Origin: Aspidapion aeneum
Taxonomy: Eukaryota; Arthropoda; Insecta; Coleoptera; Brentidae
Direction of reading: 5' to 3'
Assembly (NCBI GenBank): GCA_963576565.1
Contig: OY755039.1
Span: forward strand, 22,771,102 to 22,835,101
DNA: 64,000 nucleotides
Below, piece after piece: positions 43,137 to 54,639 of this stretch; within the stretch, counting starts at the first letter, position 1, and every line of letters starts with the position of its first letter. The translations under genes and the position numbers were made by a program. A model generated the notes under the pieces. The model did no database searches. It had not been told where the DNA came from and worked only from the letters and a program-made list of their open reading frames with translations.

Positions 43137-46100
43137 TGCCACGCCCATTTTTGGTTTTAAAATTTGTTTACAAAAATTAAAGTTAAAATAAGTCAAATTC
43201 GAAAATAGCATCCGTTTTATCCAAATAGAGCTGCGAGCGTGCAATTGTGTTTGCCCGTAGTGCTCAGAGTTCGAGAGCGGTGGGGGGTTCGAGAGAGAGG
43301 TAAATAAATAAGAGGAGCACACTTAAAATATGGCGCCAGGAAGTTGCAAGACCTTCTCCAATCTCCTCAGATTCTAAGAGGAACTCTATTATAAATAAGA
43401 CGATGCGGTAATAAATAATCAGACTAAATAAAGAAATCATGGACTTACCTTTTCTTTATACCTATGATCAAAATTATCAGTCATCATAATTGAATAATAT
43501 AATGTCTAACTCTTTTTAATAATGAATTAGGGATAATGGAGCAGTAATAAGATTACGCAGAGTTAAAGTAAAATTTCCCTTTTTAATTAATCAACCGCTG
43601 CATAGTACAAAATAAAAGATGATGTAATGATTGCAAAATAATTATTTAAGTCTAATTCGTTATGTAATAATGATTATCCTTGAACCTAGGATTTGTTACC
43701 TAATAGTGATCACCATTGGTTTACATTTACCGTAACCTAATTGTTAAGGACCTAGTTACGCAAATGGCTTCCGAAAATAGCCATGACAATTAGCAAATTA
43801 CCTAAACCTAAGCGCATTACTATGAGTTCAAAACTGATAAATTAGTTTAAATTAAAAAGGAAAGGCGTAACTTATTACTAAAGTTAACGGATAATAATTT
43901 AATTATTAATCAATTAAAATTTAAATAAATTAATCATGGTGATTAATATTATAATATCAATGCTAAATATCAAACCCCATTAGTAATTAACAGAAGCTAG
44001 AATAACTAAAAGGTTAGATCATACCAAAAGCCAAAATGTCGCATGGGCATCTTTTCCGCTCGTCTGACTGAATAATCATAGGAATATCTTAGTTAAAAAT
44101 CAGGCGTGGTAAGACCATTGACGAATCTGACAGGTAGTTACAGGGAACGGTGTACCAAAACCACTCGGTTTGAAAATTTGTAGAAGTGCTAGTCAAAGCA
44201 CCCGTAGCTGGAACTAGTTGGAAGAACCAGTCGAAAGAACCAGTCCAGAGAACCAGTCCAAAGAACCAGTCCAAAGAACCCTCAAGTGCTGTTAAGAGGG
44301 TCAGAAGCTGCGTTTCTTACAGCTAACATGCAGTCCGTTGTCCAAAGAAAAATCCTTCTTACGAAGCAATGCAACGCGCAATCACCAAAATAAATACCAC
44401 CAAGTGAATATCACGAGAAGCTTGTTGGAATTTGGAATAAAATCTTAATGAATCCGATATGATGACCCAGATAATGGTCGAATATAAAATTCTACTCCTC
44501 ACAGGACGACTGCAGATGGTAAAAAGATACGTCCTTTTTCCTAAGGAAAAATGACAAGAGCGAAAATTAGTGGCGACACCCATGGCGCCTTTGGATACTA
44601 ACATCAAAATCAATTAAATCTTAAACTAACCTAAAGAAGGACTTAAAAATATTACTTTCACTTTCTTACACATTAAACATAACAAGAAATCAAGAAATCA
44701 GGAGAAAAGTAAAGTAAACCAATAAATCAAAAGAAAATATCTAGCCATCCTTTTCTGTTCCATACGAATGGGACAGGACAAGAAATAACTAGTTTCCACT
44801 TCCAAAAGTGGCGAAAATTATGGAGCTCTCTGCGCCTCAAAATGAGAGAGAGATAGATTTATGGGGAAAATCAGGAGAAGAGAAAGATAGGAAATGCCAT
44901 TAAAGAGATGCTGCCAAGTGACATAAATACTATCAATTCTACTGCAAAGGGCTGACTAGATAATTTATGTGAAAAACCCTTGAGAAATAACTATTTTTTA
45001 TAAAAATAGAACTCAAATCCTAGCTACAGAGCAACTAATTAAAATAATGAAAATATATTATATAAATTCCCATCTCAGGAATTTCATCTGAAGTGATTAG
45101 GCAACGCCGCATTTTGATCCAAGATTTTCCAAAAATAGAATTTATTTGTGTGTCCCAATACACAGGTGTCGTAAATTAAGGTTAAAATAATTGTTTTCAA
45201 AGTGTTTATTTACATATCAATAAATCGCTTGTGGAAAATTCGATTATTAATTAATGGAAAAAATCACTAAGGCTTGGAAAAATTAACCAGTGGCAGTGTC
45301 GGTACTCATCTTCAAATAGGATAAATAAAATAGTCTAAGGTAAGTCTAGGATAGGAAAATAGATTAATCTAAGGATAACTAGCAATCAATCAATTAATTT
45401 TAAAATCAATAAAAATACTTTTGTTTTAGGAAATTAAAGCAAAGCATACACAGGGTAGCTAGACTAATCCTAGACAATACAATAGATAAAAGAAGACCTA
45501 GAAGAATGGAAAACAATTCATAGAGAATAGGATAGACAATTGGCAAGCAAAGTGTTAAATGAGTAGAAATGGATTGTAAACGGGATCACCCTGGAACAAT
45601 TAATTAGGTAGGTACCATATTAACATAAATAAAATAGACAAATAGGTAAATTAATTATCTGTTTTGTTTTAGGCGATGTTTTTGGGCTAGAATAAATTGT
45701 ATAAGAAGTTAAATAAGGCAGAGAAGGGATCACAAAATAAATGGAATTACTTAATAGCTAAAACTATGTAGAAGAACCAAAGATCATAGAAAATTGACTA
45801 TTCCTAGCCAGATAAGGAGAGAGAAAGATTTCAAAGATAACTAGATAAAATGGTGAGTACTGGAATAGTAAAGAGCACAAATAGATAATTTTGTGTATAG
45901 ATAGGTTTTACTAATTATTTCCAGGTAATTTAAGTAATAATAGATTATTATTTGCTTTTAGGTGAAGACGGGGACAAATAACTAAAGAGAAAATTATTCA
46001 TTGGAGAACAAAAACTAAAATCAGACAGAATAGAGTGGACTAGAAGGTGGACGTTGAAGTGAGGAAATTTATAAATGTAGTCAGTTAGAGAAGTTGTAAC

Positions 46101-46268
46101 AATAATTATTTTAAATCAATAAAGGTAACTTTTTTATGGTGAAATATTTTTGTTTTATTTATAATACGCAATATTATGTGGAGCGAAGTGCCCTCATATT
46201 TTAATTATTTTCATAATTAAATTATCGATAAATATAAGATATTTTAATGGCAAAATTAAAATGTTACA
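43137..46268 (-). repeat. 5' LTR of gypsy element 2 (3132 bp)
   Basis: Partner of 34075-37206 with the same length and only two differences noticed by eye. On the minus strand it starts TGTAAC and ends GTGGCA. It should contain promoter and polyadenylation signals; I could not assign them with confidence. Confidence 0.97.
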
Positions 46269-46412
46269 AAATCATCCAGAGGAGTGAAAGAACGGTGTCC
46301 AGTTGTTGTTTGTTTGAGATTTTAATGTAAAACAAATCGTTTCACAATACCTCCAAACGCATCACATGGGCTTTTACCATGGGTTAGCTTTGTACTTAGT
46401 TTTTTTAATGCC

Positions 46413-46587
46413 CAGTGGCGTATGCAGAAATTTTCCAAGGGGGTTGGGAGAGGGGGCTTGAGTAAAAGCAAAGTCCTGGAAAACCATTTATTTCTTCTTT
46501 CAGAAAAATTAAATCTTAATGAGAAGTTATTTAATGGTTTTGGAAAGATTACGCCTCCAATCCCCCTCCCTCCTGCGTACGCCACTG
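46413..46587. mobile_element. Short hAT-like MITE (175 bp)
   Basis: Ends CAGTGGCGTATGCAGAAA and, inverted, CAGTGGCGTACGCAGGAGG, with G-runs inside one end and C-runs inside the other. The flanking 8-mers TTAATGCC and TTAAACCT agree at 5 of 8 positions, a decayed target duplication at best. Confidence 0.65.
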
Positions 46588-46589
46588 TT

Positions 46590-48030
46590 AAACCTGAATC
46601 ATTTCATTTACCAAAGAAACAAACTAATTAACGTCCGTGTCTCACCAAAAATGTATTCTTAAAACTAAAAAAAAATTTCCGACAGTGTACGAAGATGGGA
46701 CTTGAACTCACAAACTAGGATCTCACGCAAAACAGTATGTGGCTATAAATAAGATACCCTAACGATAATTTTTATACATAATTTTTTTCCTTTTGCGACT
46801 CAATAAAAAAATTTGATTTTTTACATGCTTTAACCAAATAGCTTAAAAGTTGATGTTAAAATGACAGACCCAGATTTTTTATTTTACTTTTATTTAGACG
46901 ATACATTATCAAGTAAAACAACGCACAAGCGAAGTTTTAATAGACAGATAGACATGAAAATTTTTTTAGTCAAAAGTTGCCAATTCTGAGTTTTTGCGGT
47001 TTTTCCAATTTTAAAAAATTTAGTTTTCTGAAAGCAATAGACCTAGAAAATTTTCTTTTGCCTTGTATGATAGTCAAGCCACTGAGCTTTAATGTGCGTA
47101 TAGACTTTTTTTTGATGGACCATATAAATCGAGAAAATCATAAAATTTACTATTTTTTTAAAACTATTTTTGCCATGTCAAAAAAGTGAGGTTAATTTTT
47201 TTTTCTGTATAGGAATATCCAACCAATATTAGAGATTTCTTCCGTCAAATTTGTTTTTACATAAGATTTAATACAATAGAATTAAAAAAAAATAAGGCCG
47301 CAACTGATTTTCTTCTTTTTTTTTACTTTTAAAGTGGCCTGTAAAATACGGGAGGCGACATTAAAAATTAAAATTTGTTAATTTGGTATTCCCTATGTCC
47401 TAATCTTAAATATTAAAAAGTCAAATCTGTTTTATATATTATCATGTTATTAAAATGTTAAGGATCTTTTATTTAAAATATTAAAAACCGGGGGCTGCTG
47501 CTCTTTAACGACGCATGACTGCGCGCCCCACCCAGGAAATATAAAAAAATAAAATCCTAATTAAAATTTTTTGCTTATTATCTAATTTTTCCGTTTGCCT
47601 CGATGCATATCTATCATGAATCATTTCCGACTCACAGAACATTACTCCTACTGCCGGCATGATTAAGAACAAATTACATATAAATGTGGATTATGCCAGA
47701 AAGAGAGGGCAATATAACCAAGCGCGGATTTGAGGGGGGTGGTAAATATGCCTCCCCCCTGCTAGAAAAAAATATTTGTACTTTTTGTTAATAAATGAAG
47801 GGCTAACCGGATAATTACCCACCCCTAGAAAAAAACAATAAGTTCACAAATAGTTATTCCGTCGACCAGTACTCCCCTCTAAATTTTAATATATTTTGCC
47901 CAATTTTGGGGAAACAAATCCGGGAAGTGTTTTCAGGGCTCCTAATTACAAGTGGAGCTCTAAGCTTGGCGAATTTACCGACCGACCGATGCCCGTGCAA
48001 TCCTAATTAAAATTCCAATAGGATTAAATT
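46590..48030. other. Non-coding intron sequence
   Basis: No gene recognised. A stretch near 47726-47920 ('gcgcggatttgaggggggtg' to 'aacaaatccgggaag') resembles a degraded member of the G/C-run MITE family. Confidence 0.45.
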
Positions 48031-48036
48031 ACTTAC

Positions 48037-48142
48037 CTCCCAATTATCATCAATTTCCAACTGCCCACCACTGGTGTAGTTATGACGTCTGATCTCGTTG
48101 GCGAATTCCAAAATGCTACTATCGTTTATGACTTTTTTGTAC
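48037..48142 (-). CDS. MYORG-like GH31 glycosidase, internal exon (second in window)
   Basis: Acceptor TGTGGCAG precedes it; donor GTAAGT follows. The first base completes Lys from the previous exon, then 35 codons, ending in phase 0. The peptide starts YKKVIND, has a helix EFANEIRRH and ends QLEIDDNWE. The IDD-x-WE motif is a highly conserved barrel segment of MYORG-type GH31 enzymes. A hAT-like MITE (48182-48310) ends about 40 bp upstream of the acceptor. Confidence 0.9.
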
Positions 48143-48181
48143 CTGCCACATAAATAAGTTTATTATATAATTAGCCTAGTT

Positions 48182-48310
48182 CATGGGCGCAAGCCTAAGA
48201 TTTTTTTATATATTTTTCATATGTTTCATAAATAAAAAGGTAAAATAGCATAGAATACGACATTATGAGGTTTCGCCCCCCCTCCAGACAAATTTCTAGG
48301 TGCGCCACTG
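48182..48310. mobile_element. Short hAT-like MITE (129 bp)
   Basis: Starts CATGGGCGCAAGCCTAAGA and ends with the inverted form of CAGTGGCGCACCTAGAAA. Flanking 8-mers GCCTAGTT and GGCTCGTT match at 6 of 8 positions. Confidence 0.55.
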
Positions 48311-48394
48311 GGCTCGTTCTTTTTTGTTGTCAAGAACATTCAGTCCGTTCCATCATCACATTGGACAATATTGCTAAGGTCAAAATACACATTT

Positions 48395-48625
48395 TCGGCT
48401 TTATCCCCTACCCTAAAATTCGCTAAATGACGTCTTTTCGAATCCTAACTCAGGGTGTGTTTTTTTCGCATCACTATGTCCCCACCATACTGCAACTCGG
48501 TGCTTTTGTTGATAAACTGTATAGTGTCTGAAATATGAATTTTCAAAGTTTGGCTATTTTGGTCTTATGGGATCCCCTACCCTAAAATTCGCTAAAGGAC
48601 GTTTTTCCGAATCTTAACTCAAATC
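48395..48625 (+). repeat. Direct repeat of about 55 bp
   Basis: 'ccctaccctaaaattcgcta' followed by 'gacgt...ttcgaatc..aactca' occurs at 48408-48453 and again at 48573-48620. Confidence 0.7.
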
Positions 48626-49307
48626 GTAGGGGGGGGGGTGCATTTATTTTCTTCTACAAGGAGGTAATTACTACGTTACCCCCCTCAATTTTACGCTTGT
48701 ATAGCATAGCAAGCTAAAAACATGTAGCATTTGTCAGTTTTTTGACTAATATATTTAGTTGCCTGGTCTCTACAGGCCCTCTTTAGTCACGCCGCACTAG
48801 TGCTAGTGGGGTTTTGTTTGCGACTTTGAAAATTTTACTATATACCAAGAACTTATAAGATCTAGATGTGCAGGGGTAATAGTGTTGGTATGGTCTAAAA
48901 ACACATTTTGTCTTCTTACGCCACCTATAAAAATACGCACCCCAGAGCGAATTTTATTATTTTATTTTTCCACAAAATAAGTTATTAAAGTTAAACGATT
49001 TAGATTTAAAACTAGATTTTAAATAAAATTTGTAAATAAATTAAATATCATCGGGGTTGCAAGTTTTTTGATATGAAAAAATATTTTAAAAATCCCGAAA
49101 AGCAGCTTTGGAATTTAGCCTGAAACAAGATATTAAAAAAAAAATTATAATGTTAAGAAAATCGTATATGTACTGTCCGAACAAAATAAAAAGAAGCGCA
49201 AAAGAGATGGCTCAACTCAATCTATCTCCCTGTATTTAAAGCACTTTGGTCTTACTGGGTGTTCTTCATTTTTAGCAATTTTACCATGAACAAAATTTTA
49301 TCTTACA

Positions 49308-49435
49308 AGGACTCCAGCCCGTTCACTATTCACACCCTTTTATTGGGTTTCTATTGTTACCAGTGGGCTGAAAGCGACTCCGGCCCGTTCACAATTCACA
49401 CCCTTTTATTGGGTTTCTATTGTTATCATACACAT
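49308..49435 (+). repeat. Tandem direct repeat, two units of about 67 bp
   Basis: 'gactcc(a/g)gcccgttcac' followed by 'ttcacacccttttattgggt' and 'ttctattgttac' occurs twice, starting near 49309 and 49376, with two or three differences. Confidence 0.85.
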
Positions 49436-49439
49436 TCTA

Positions 49440-50245
49440 TACCAATAGAAAGAAACAGTGGCGCATCATTTACTATTTTTTAATTAAACTGCGTGGAGTT
49501 CCAATTTTAAAGATATAACGAATGATTTTGGATTTTTTGCAATTTTTATAAAGTCAATTGGTATTATTTTAGGTTTCTAAATTCGTGCGCACCTACCTAA
49601 TGAAATAGGTATAGAACTTCTGAAAAAATATTTATTTTTAAGAAAAATAAGTTATGGAGTTTTCCAGCAAAAAAAGGCTTAGGACGAGTAAAATATAAAA
49701 TTAATACCTAATAATGATGAATTAAAAAATTATAGCACGCCACTGGACAGAGAAAAACAGCGCTAATTAAAGCCATCACTTTTGTGCCTCATTTTGTTCT
49801 GGCCGGACAATATATCAACAACGACAGGAGCTAGCGTAATCCTATCTTTACACAGTGAGTAAAAATTACATTACCTACCGATTAGGACTAAGATGAGCAT
49901 GTTGTATGGACGACGGTACGTGCTTGCTTGGACCAATCGAAAATTAAATAGCGTTTTTTGAAATAGAAAAATTAGTGGCAGGGGTACCAAATGCGGTTTG
50001 CAGTAATCGGCTGAAAAAGGCAGTCAAGCTTACAATTGAAAATTAAATTTTCGAATATGAAAATGTCAGTGGATTTCCATAAGGGCTGGTCCTAAAACAC
50101 ACATGCTTTTTAAGCAATGTACACTTGAAATCGGGGAAACTTTTTACCTTCCTAGACCGCGAAGCAATGGCTAGAGAAGGTATTTTTTTTTAGATTAAAT
50201 ACAAACTTTTTATAACTCCTTGTTTTGTAGCAACAGAATGATTAG
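49440..50245. other. Non-coding intron sequence
   Basis: No gene recognised. Confidence 0.5.
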
Positions 50246-50740
50246 ACTTAAAATTTAGGTACTGAGTGTGGTAAATCATATGTAGGTGCAACGAAACGCC
50301 CTCTTCAGGTTAGAGTAAATGAACATCTAAAAAGTACCCAATTAGGAGAGATTGAAAAATCCGGTTCAGCAGATCATGCATGGTCAAATGACCACAGGAT
50401 TCAGTGGTCAGAAGCTAAAGTTTTACATAAGGAGTCGCATTGGCGAAATCGAAAGTTTGTTGAAGTTGCGTTTATAATGCAGAATAAAGAAGTTTTCAGT
50501 CAACCAAGCACGGACATACCAAACATATGGAAACCACTCCTTAAGGAAAACAGGCGTCTTAGGATTAAAAAAGAAGGCGGCCCGTCACACCTGACTGCAC
50601 ACCAAGTAGTATAAGTAGTAGTAGCCTAAAGACTAGATTGTTTAGTTTACACTTGATAACGGTTAGAGATACTTACTAACCGAAACGTCGTGTTTTAAAA
50701 TAAATAAAGACAATGGAAGTCCGAAATTTTATATCTCTTT
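50246..50740 (+). pseudogene. Penelope-like element, 3' fragment with GIY-YIG endonuclease domain
   Basis: An open frame from 50246 to the stop at 50612-50614 encodes ECGKSYVGATKRPLQVRVNE, then EIEKSGSADHAW, HRIQW and ESHWRNRKFVEVAFIM, and ends NIWKPLLKENRR plus a short tail. This is the C-terminal GIY-YIG endonuclease of Penelope-like retroelements: the GKSYVG core, the Arg in the KRP..R segment, and a Glu (RKFVE) in place. The reverse transcriptase is absent, so the copy is 5' truncated, as is common. The 3' untranslated part (50640-50725) carries a hammerhead-like box and a 'aaataaataaag' end and is shared with 30628-30720. Confidence 0.85.
50648..50693 (+). ncRNA. Degenerate hammerhead-ribozyme-like motif
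   Basis: ACAC, then TTGATAA, an extra C, stem II GGTT/AACC, GAAA, CGTC and GTGT follow the same order as the motif at 21995-22036. Two core positions differ from CTGANGA (C3 to T, G8 to A), so cleavage is unlikely. Hammerheads are known from Penelope-like elements, and this one sits in the expected 3' region of such an element. Confidence 0.4.
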
Positions 50741-50749
50741 TTAAATGAA

Positions 50750-51900
50750 TGTATTAGTAAGGGCGCCTAATACTCTTAAACAATCATGATATCAATAAAC
50801 AAATAGTGGTCTACTCGTTTTATTTACTAATCTCACACATTGTCATCCAGCTACTTACTTTCTTTTTTTAACTCAAATTAGTGGGACCGGCGCACCCAAT
50901 CTAAAACAGTGTTGGGATTAGTTTGCGAATGAAGTATTTATAAGATGTCATTTTGACAATCAATGTCAATTGACGTTCTTCCATCAGTGGGCTCGTGGAC
51001 CTGATTTTTCTTCAAAAAGGGTTAAATTACATACATACTGAAACTTCTAAACATCTTTACTATAAAAGAGTAGATAGTCCAGTACGCCTTGAAAAAACTA
51101 TTATTTGATTGACGCAACTTTCAGAAGTGTCATGTTTCCTTTCAACGGAACGCGTTAAAGTTCCATATTTGCATGGCGATTTGATCTAGATTTAAAGCCA
51201 TTTTGTGACAATATTTTATGTAAATTCTCATAAAATAAATCTTGTAGAGGGAGGTAAGTAGATTTTGTCCCTGTACATTTTGATTTCAATTTTGATGGTA
51301 ATGGTTTTTGCATGGGATTTCTCAAATTCTATAAAAATATAGATTTCTTATAAATGTTGGACAAAAATTTTGCTTCAATCATCAACCGTTTCTTGAATTA
51401 TGAAAAAAAATACAAAAAGAAGAATATTTGAAAAATAAATAGTTAAAAATAAAAAAAATTGAAATGTTCATAAATCAAATAAAAAAAAGGTCACTCCATA
51501 AAAAATACAAACTAAAAAATCTCAAAACCAAAAATTACAGATGAAGTTAACTTTAACAGGTGGATTGTTTATAAAAAAAAGGTAATTTTTTTTTAAGGTA
51601 AACGGTTTTATTTTGTATCAGCAGTTTACCAAACCTGACTTTTAATAAAAAATAATATAAAAACGTGAACGCTTTAAAAAAGTTTGTTTTGTTAGACTTA
51701 AAAACAAATGTTTCTAGAAAAATCATTCATAATTAATTATGCAGTCGTTAAACTTGCAGGTTCTTATCCGCTATAAAGTTAGGGTTACGTTCGTATTATT
51801 TTCTAGTTTTTGGTACAGCCAAAGAATAATATTTTTAACTCTTTTTAATATTTTAAATTTTTAGTTTGGGTTTAAGATAAGAAAATAAAGAAGCTTTTCA
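50750..51900. other. Non-coding intron sequence
   Basis: AT-rich, no feature recognised. Confidence 0.5.
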
Positions 51901-51914
51901 TCCTTTCCAATGCA

Positions 51915-52450
51915 GCTCTGTTACGCATTACACGATGAGTTCAATTTAACCTTAAACAACCCCAAGTACCAAGTTTAAAACAAATCGGTTTATAAATAGG
52001 ATAGTCTTATTGGATAAAGATTTTGGATCCGCTGTGCTAGTTTTGTTTGTTTGAGTAAAAAATTATAATAAGCGACTTTAAACACCGTAGAGTTCCAAAT
52101 TTAATACATATCGGTTCATAAATTTCGGATCAGCCATGATATTTTTTTTTAGGTTTGAGTCAGAAATCTGAATTATCAGCTTCATACACTCCGAAGTTCC
52201 AATTTTTATATATATCAGTTCATAAATAGAAAAAACTGCCCTTTTGGATCTGCCATGTAATTTTTTGTTCATAATTATAATCAGCGACAGACACACCAAA
52301 GTTTTAAATTTGATACCTCTTGGTAAATGAGTTTTTTTTTAATTTAAGCCAAAAATAATATTTATAGCGACTATTAACACTCCAAAGTTCAAAATTTCAT
52401 ACTTATTGGTTCATAAATAGGAAACTTCGCCATTTTGGATCCGCATTTTG
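51915..52450 (+). repeat. Diverged tandem repeat, about five units of 100-130 bp
   Basis: Units contain 'ccaaagttc.aaatttcata', then 'c.tatcggttcataaatagg', then 'gccattttggatccgcc'. Copies differ strongly. Related phrases occur at 27800-28135. Confidence 0.65.
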
Positions 52451-52679
52451 ATTGATAATTACTTTTTTCTCATTTTCAAACAAAATATTGTTACAAAACC
52501 TATTTTTCTAATTTTGGTAAAAAATTGGGTCCGGGAGCTCATTGTGCAGCTCATTGAGTTGGACAGCAATAAAAAAATTAGCTGTGCTTTAAAAAGAGAT
52601 GCAAATGAGTATGTTCCAAAATTACAATTTATGTCGGGGAGCAGTTTTTGAGGACGTCATGAGTCAGCGCCTGATTGCG

Positions 52680-52880
52680 GTCAGTGGTGCCGGCACACAC
52701 ACGCGTTTTTCTGCAGCGCGGTACCGCTGCGACATCGCGTTGCTGAAAAACGCGTGTGTGTACCGGCACCATATAACGCAATTGCGGTAACGCTGCGGCA
52801 CCGCGCTGCAGAAAAACGCGTGTGTGTACCGGCGTATAGTGCGCGACAAATCCCGCCGTTACCGTCCTGTGTGCAAACGC
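52680..52880. repeat. CG-rich inverted and direct repeat block
   Basis: 'gaaaaacgcgtgtgtgtaccgg' occurs at 52745 and 52812, and its complement lies at 52690-52715, so the block can fold. It ends 'gtgtgcaaacgccct', whose complement AGGGCGTTTGCACAC looks like a transposon end. A MITE remnant is likely. CpG content is far above the surroundings. Confidence 0.55.
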
Positions 52881-52956
52881 CCTAAGTTTAAGTAGCACCC
52901 CAGCGTTTGTTATATAATAAGTAGCTTGAAACCCGTAGGTAATAATAGGTTCTTAC

Positions 52957-53096
52957 TTAGCCCATGTGGTCCAAACAGGCTCCTTTACCATTTTTTCATT
53001 CGGATGTCTTGATGGTTTGCCCAGAAAATTATTGACTGCTTCGAGATGGGCCTCTTTGGCGTTGTTTTTCACCGTTAGCGTAACGTTGAGCAAATT
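52957..53096 (-). CDS. MYORG-like GH31 glycosidase, internal exon (first in window)
   Basis: Acceptor TTTTTGCTTTTAG precedes it; donor GTAAGAAC follows. Forty-six codons plus two bases. The peptide begins NLLNVTLTVKNNAKEAHLEA, continues NNFLGKPSRHPNE and ends EPVWTTWA, with the split codon completing Lys; the following exon continues Y-K. P-x-WTTWA-x-YK is the conserved entry strand of the catalytic barrel in MYORG-type glycosidases. Exons for the N-terminal half (signal-anchor, beta-sandwich) must lie beyond 53.1 kb; I found none before 64 kb. All five exons keep frame and lack stops, so the gene is probably functional. Confidence 0.88.
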
Positions 53097-53099
53097 CTA

Positions 53100-54600
53100 A
53101 AAGCAAAAAAGCATGTTATCAGGTCCGGATGAATATTCCGTCAAACCGTGCCCGGCGCAAACAAAATAAACCAAAAAGAAAAAGTAAAATGCATAATAAT
53201 TACAAAATTCTATAAAAAAATATTCAAAAACATAAATTAATCTAATTTTATGTAAGGGAAGACGAGGCAGTTCCGCCATGCGGGGTAATACCCCAGGTAT
53301 CTAGGCAACCAGAAAAACCAAAGAGCTGCCAGTTACGACAAACAGAGCTGCAGTGGTACTAGAAGCTAAAGCATTTCAGTTACAACGTGTCGCCGCCTTA
53401 GTTTAATTTCGGCTGCGGTGCGGTATAAGTAGATTATACTGTTTTGCTTCTAATTTTTACGTTTTCGCCAACTGTTTGTCAGAGTACCGGTTTTTAAATT
53501 TTAAAATAAGGTTTGAAAAAAGTTAATTTTTGTATCGGCCGATACATTTTTATAAAATATGTTGATTGTTTTTTATTTATCAATATTTCTAAACCAGTCC
53601 TAAATCCACTGGAGATGTATACGCGCCCCGATTTTATATTAAAGGTATAGTCCTTGCCATATGCAGTTACACTTTTGTGACATTTCCAATATTTATCATA
53701 TGCATACTAAGAGCAACAAAAAAAAATTGAAAAATGGCATGTCTTTTAGTTGTTTTTATCTGTGTGTTTTGTGAACCTACAGTCAAAATCTTTTTATCCA
53801 GAGACAATGACAGTTTTACCTTTAATTTTATACCAACATATTTACTTTTTAATATATTTCTGGTTAGGAAATATGTTTATTTTATGTCGAAGTCACAAAA
53901 GTATAACTGCGTATGGCAAGGACTATAATATTGATGCGTATCTTGAATAAGCGCGCCACGATTTTATATCGAATTTTAAAATATATAAATATTAACGCTA
54001 TTGTTAAATGTAGACTGTAGTAAAGAGAAATCTGCCGAATTATATTTTTTACTGTAATTTTTAAACAAAATCGTTTAACTAAAAAATGGATCCATGACTG
54101 ATCTGATCAGCCCTGAAAGCAGTTTTTTGTAAATAACTCAGAAACGAAAGCTCCTACAAAGTTTTTGGTAATTACACAAATTATTACTAAAAATGTGCGA
54201 TGCTCCGTTAAAAAGATGGCATTTCAAAAAAATTTTAATTGTCAAAAAACTGTCATTAGCATTAATGGAATTTGGCCAAAATCTAATCAGCTCGTTAGAG
54301 TGTCCAACACTTTTTTACCTGAATTTTGTAAAAATCGGTGTAGCGGTTTATCATCACGTCCATATTGCTAAGATAGATCAAAATACACCCAAATAATACA
54401 TTTTCGGCGTTATCTAAAAAAAACATTTTTTAGTCGAAACTCGAAAGTAACTAGAGAAGCCATTGCTGCGCGGGCTAAGAAGGTAAAAAAACATTATTTT
54501 GTTTTTAACTTTTTAGTCTTAATCAAAATAAAATAAAATGCAGGATGTATAATTATTGCTTGCGCACCCTTTCTATTTCTAGCATTAATAAAAGGTTTCT
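53100..54600. other. Non-coding stretch, no recognised feature
   Basis: Likely intron of the GH31 gene. Only short chance frames are present. Confidence 0.5.
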
Positions 54601-54639
54601 GAAATCTCTCAATTTTGTACTATCCAATTCCTAAATCCA

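Larger units (their letters stand above)
34075..46268 (-). mobile_element. Complete Ty3/gypsy LTR retrotransposon (element 2), 12.2 kb
   Basis: Two 3132-bp LTRs with TG...CA ends, a 4-bp target duplication AAAT (34071-34074, 46269-46272), a primer-binding site complementary to tRNA-Lys, open gag and pol linked by a -1 frameshift site, and a polypurine tract next to the 3' LTR. No env frame. It lies in a host intron in the same orientation as the host gene. The very long LTRs and Lys primer recall the Osvaldo/Ulysses group; that is an inference without a tree. Everything needed for transposition appears intact. Confidence 0.97.

Noticed and set aside
53734..54396. Several short plus-strand frames
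   Set aside because: Overlapping frames of equal length with no family features, in AT-rich intron sequence.
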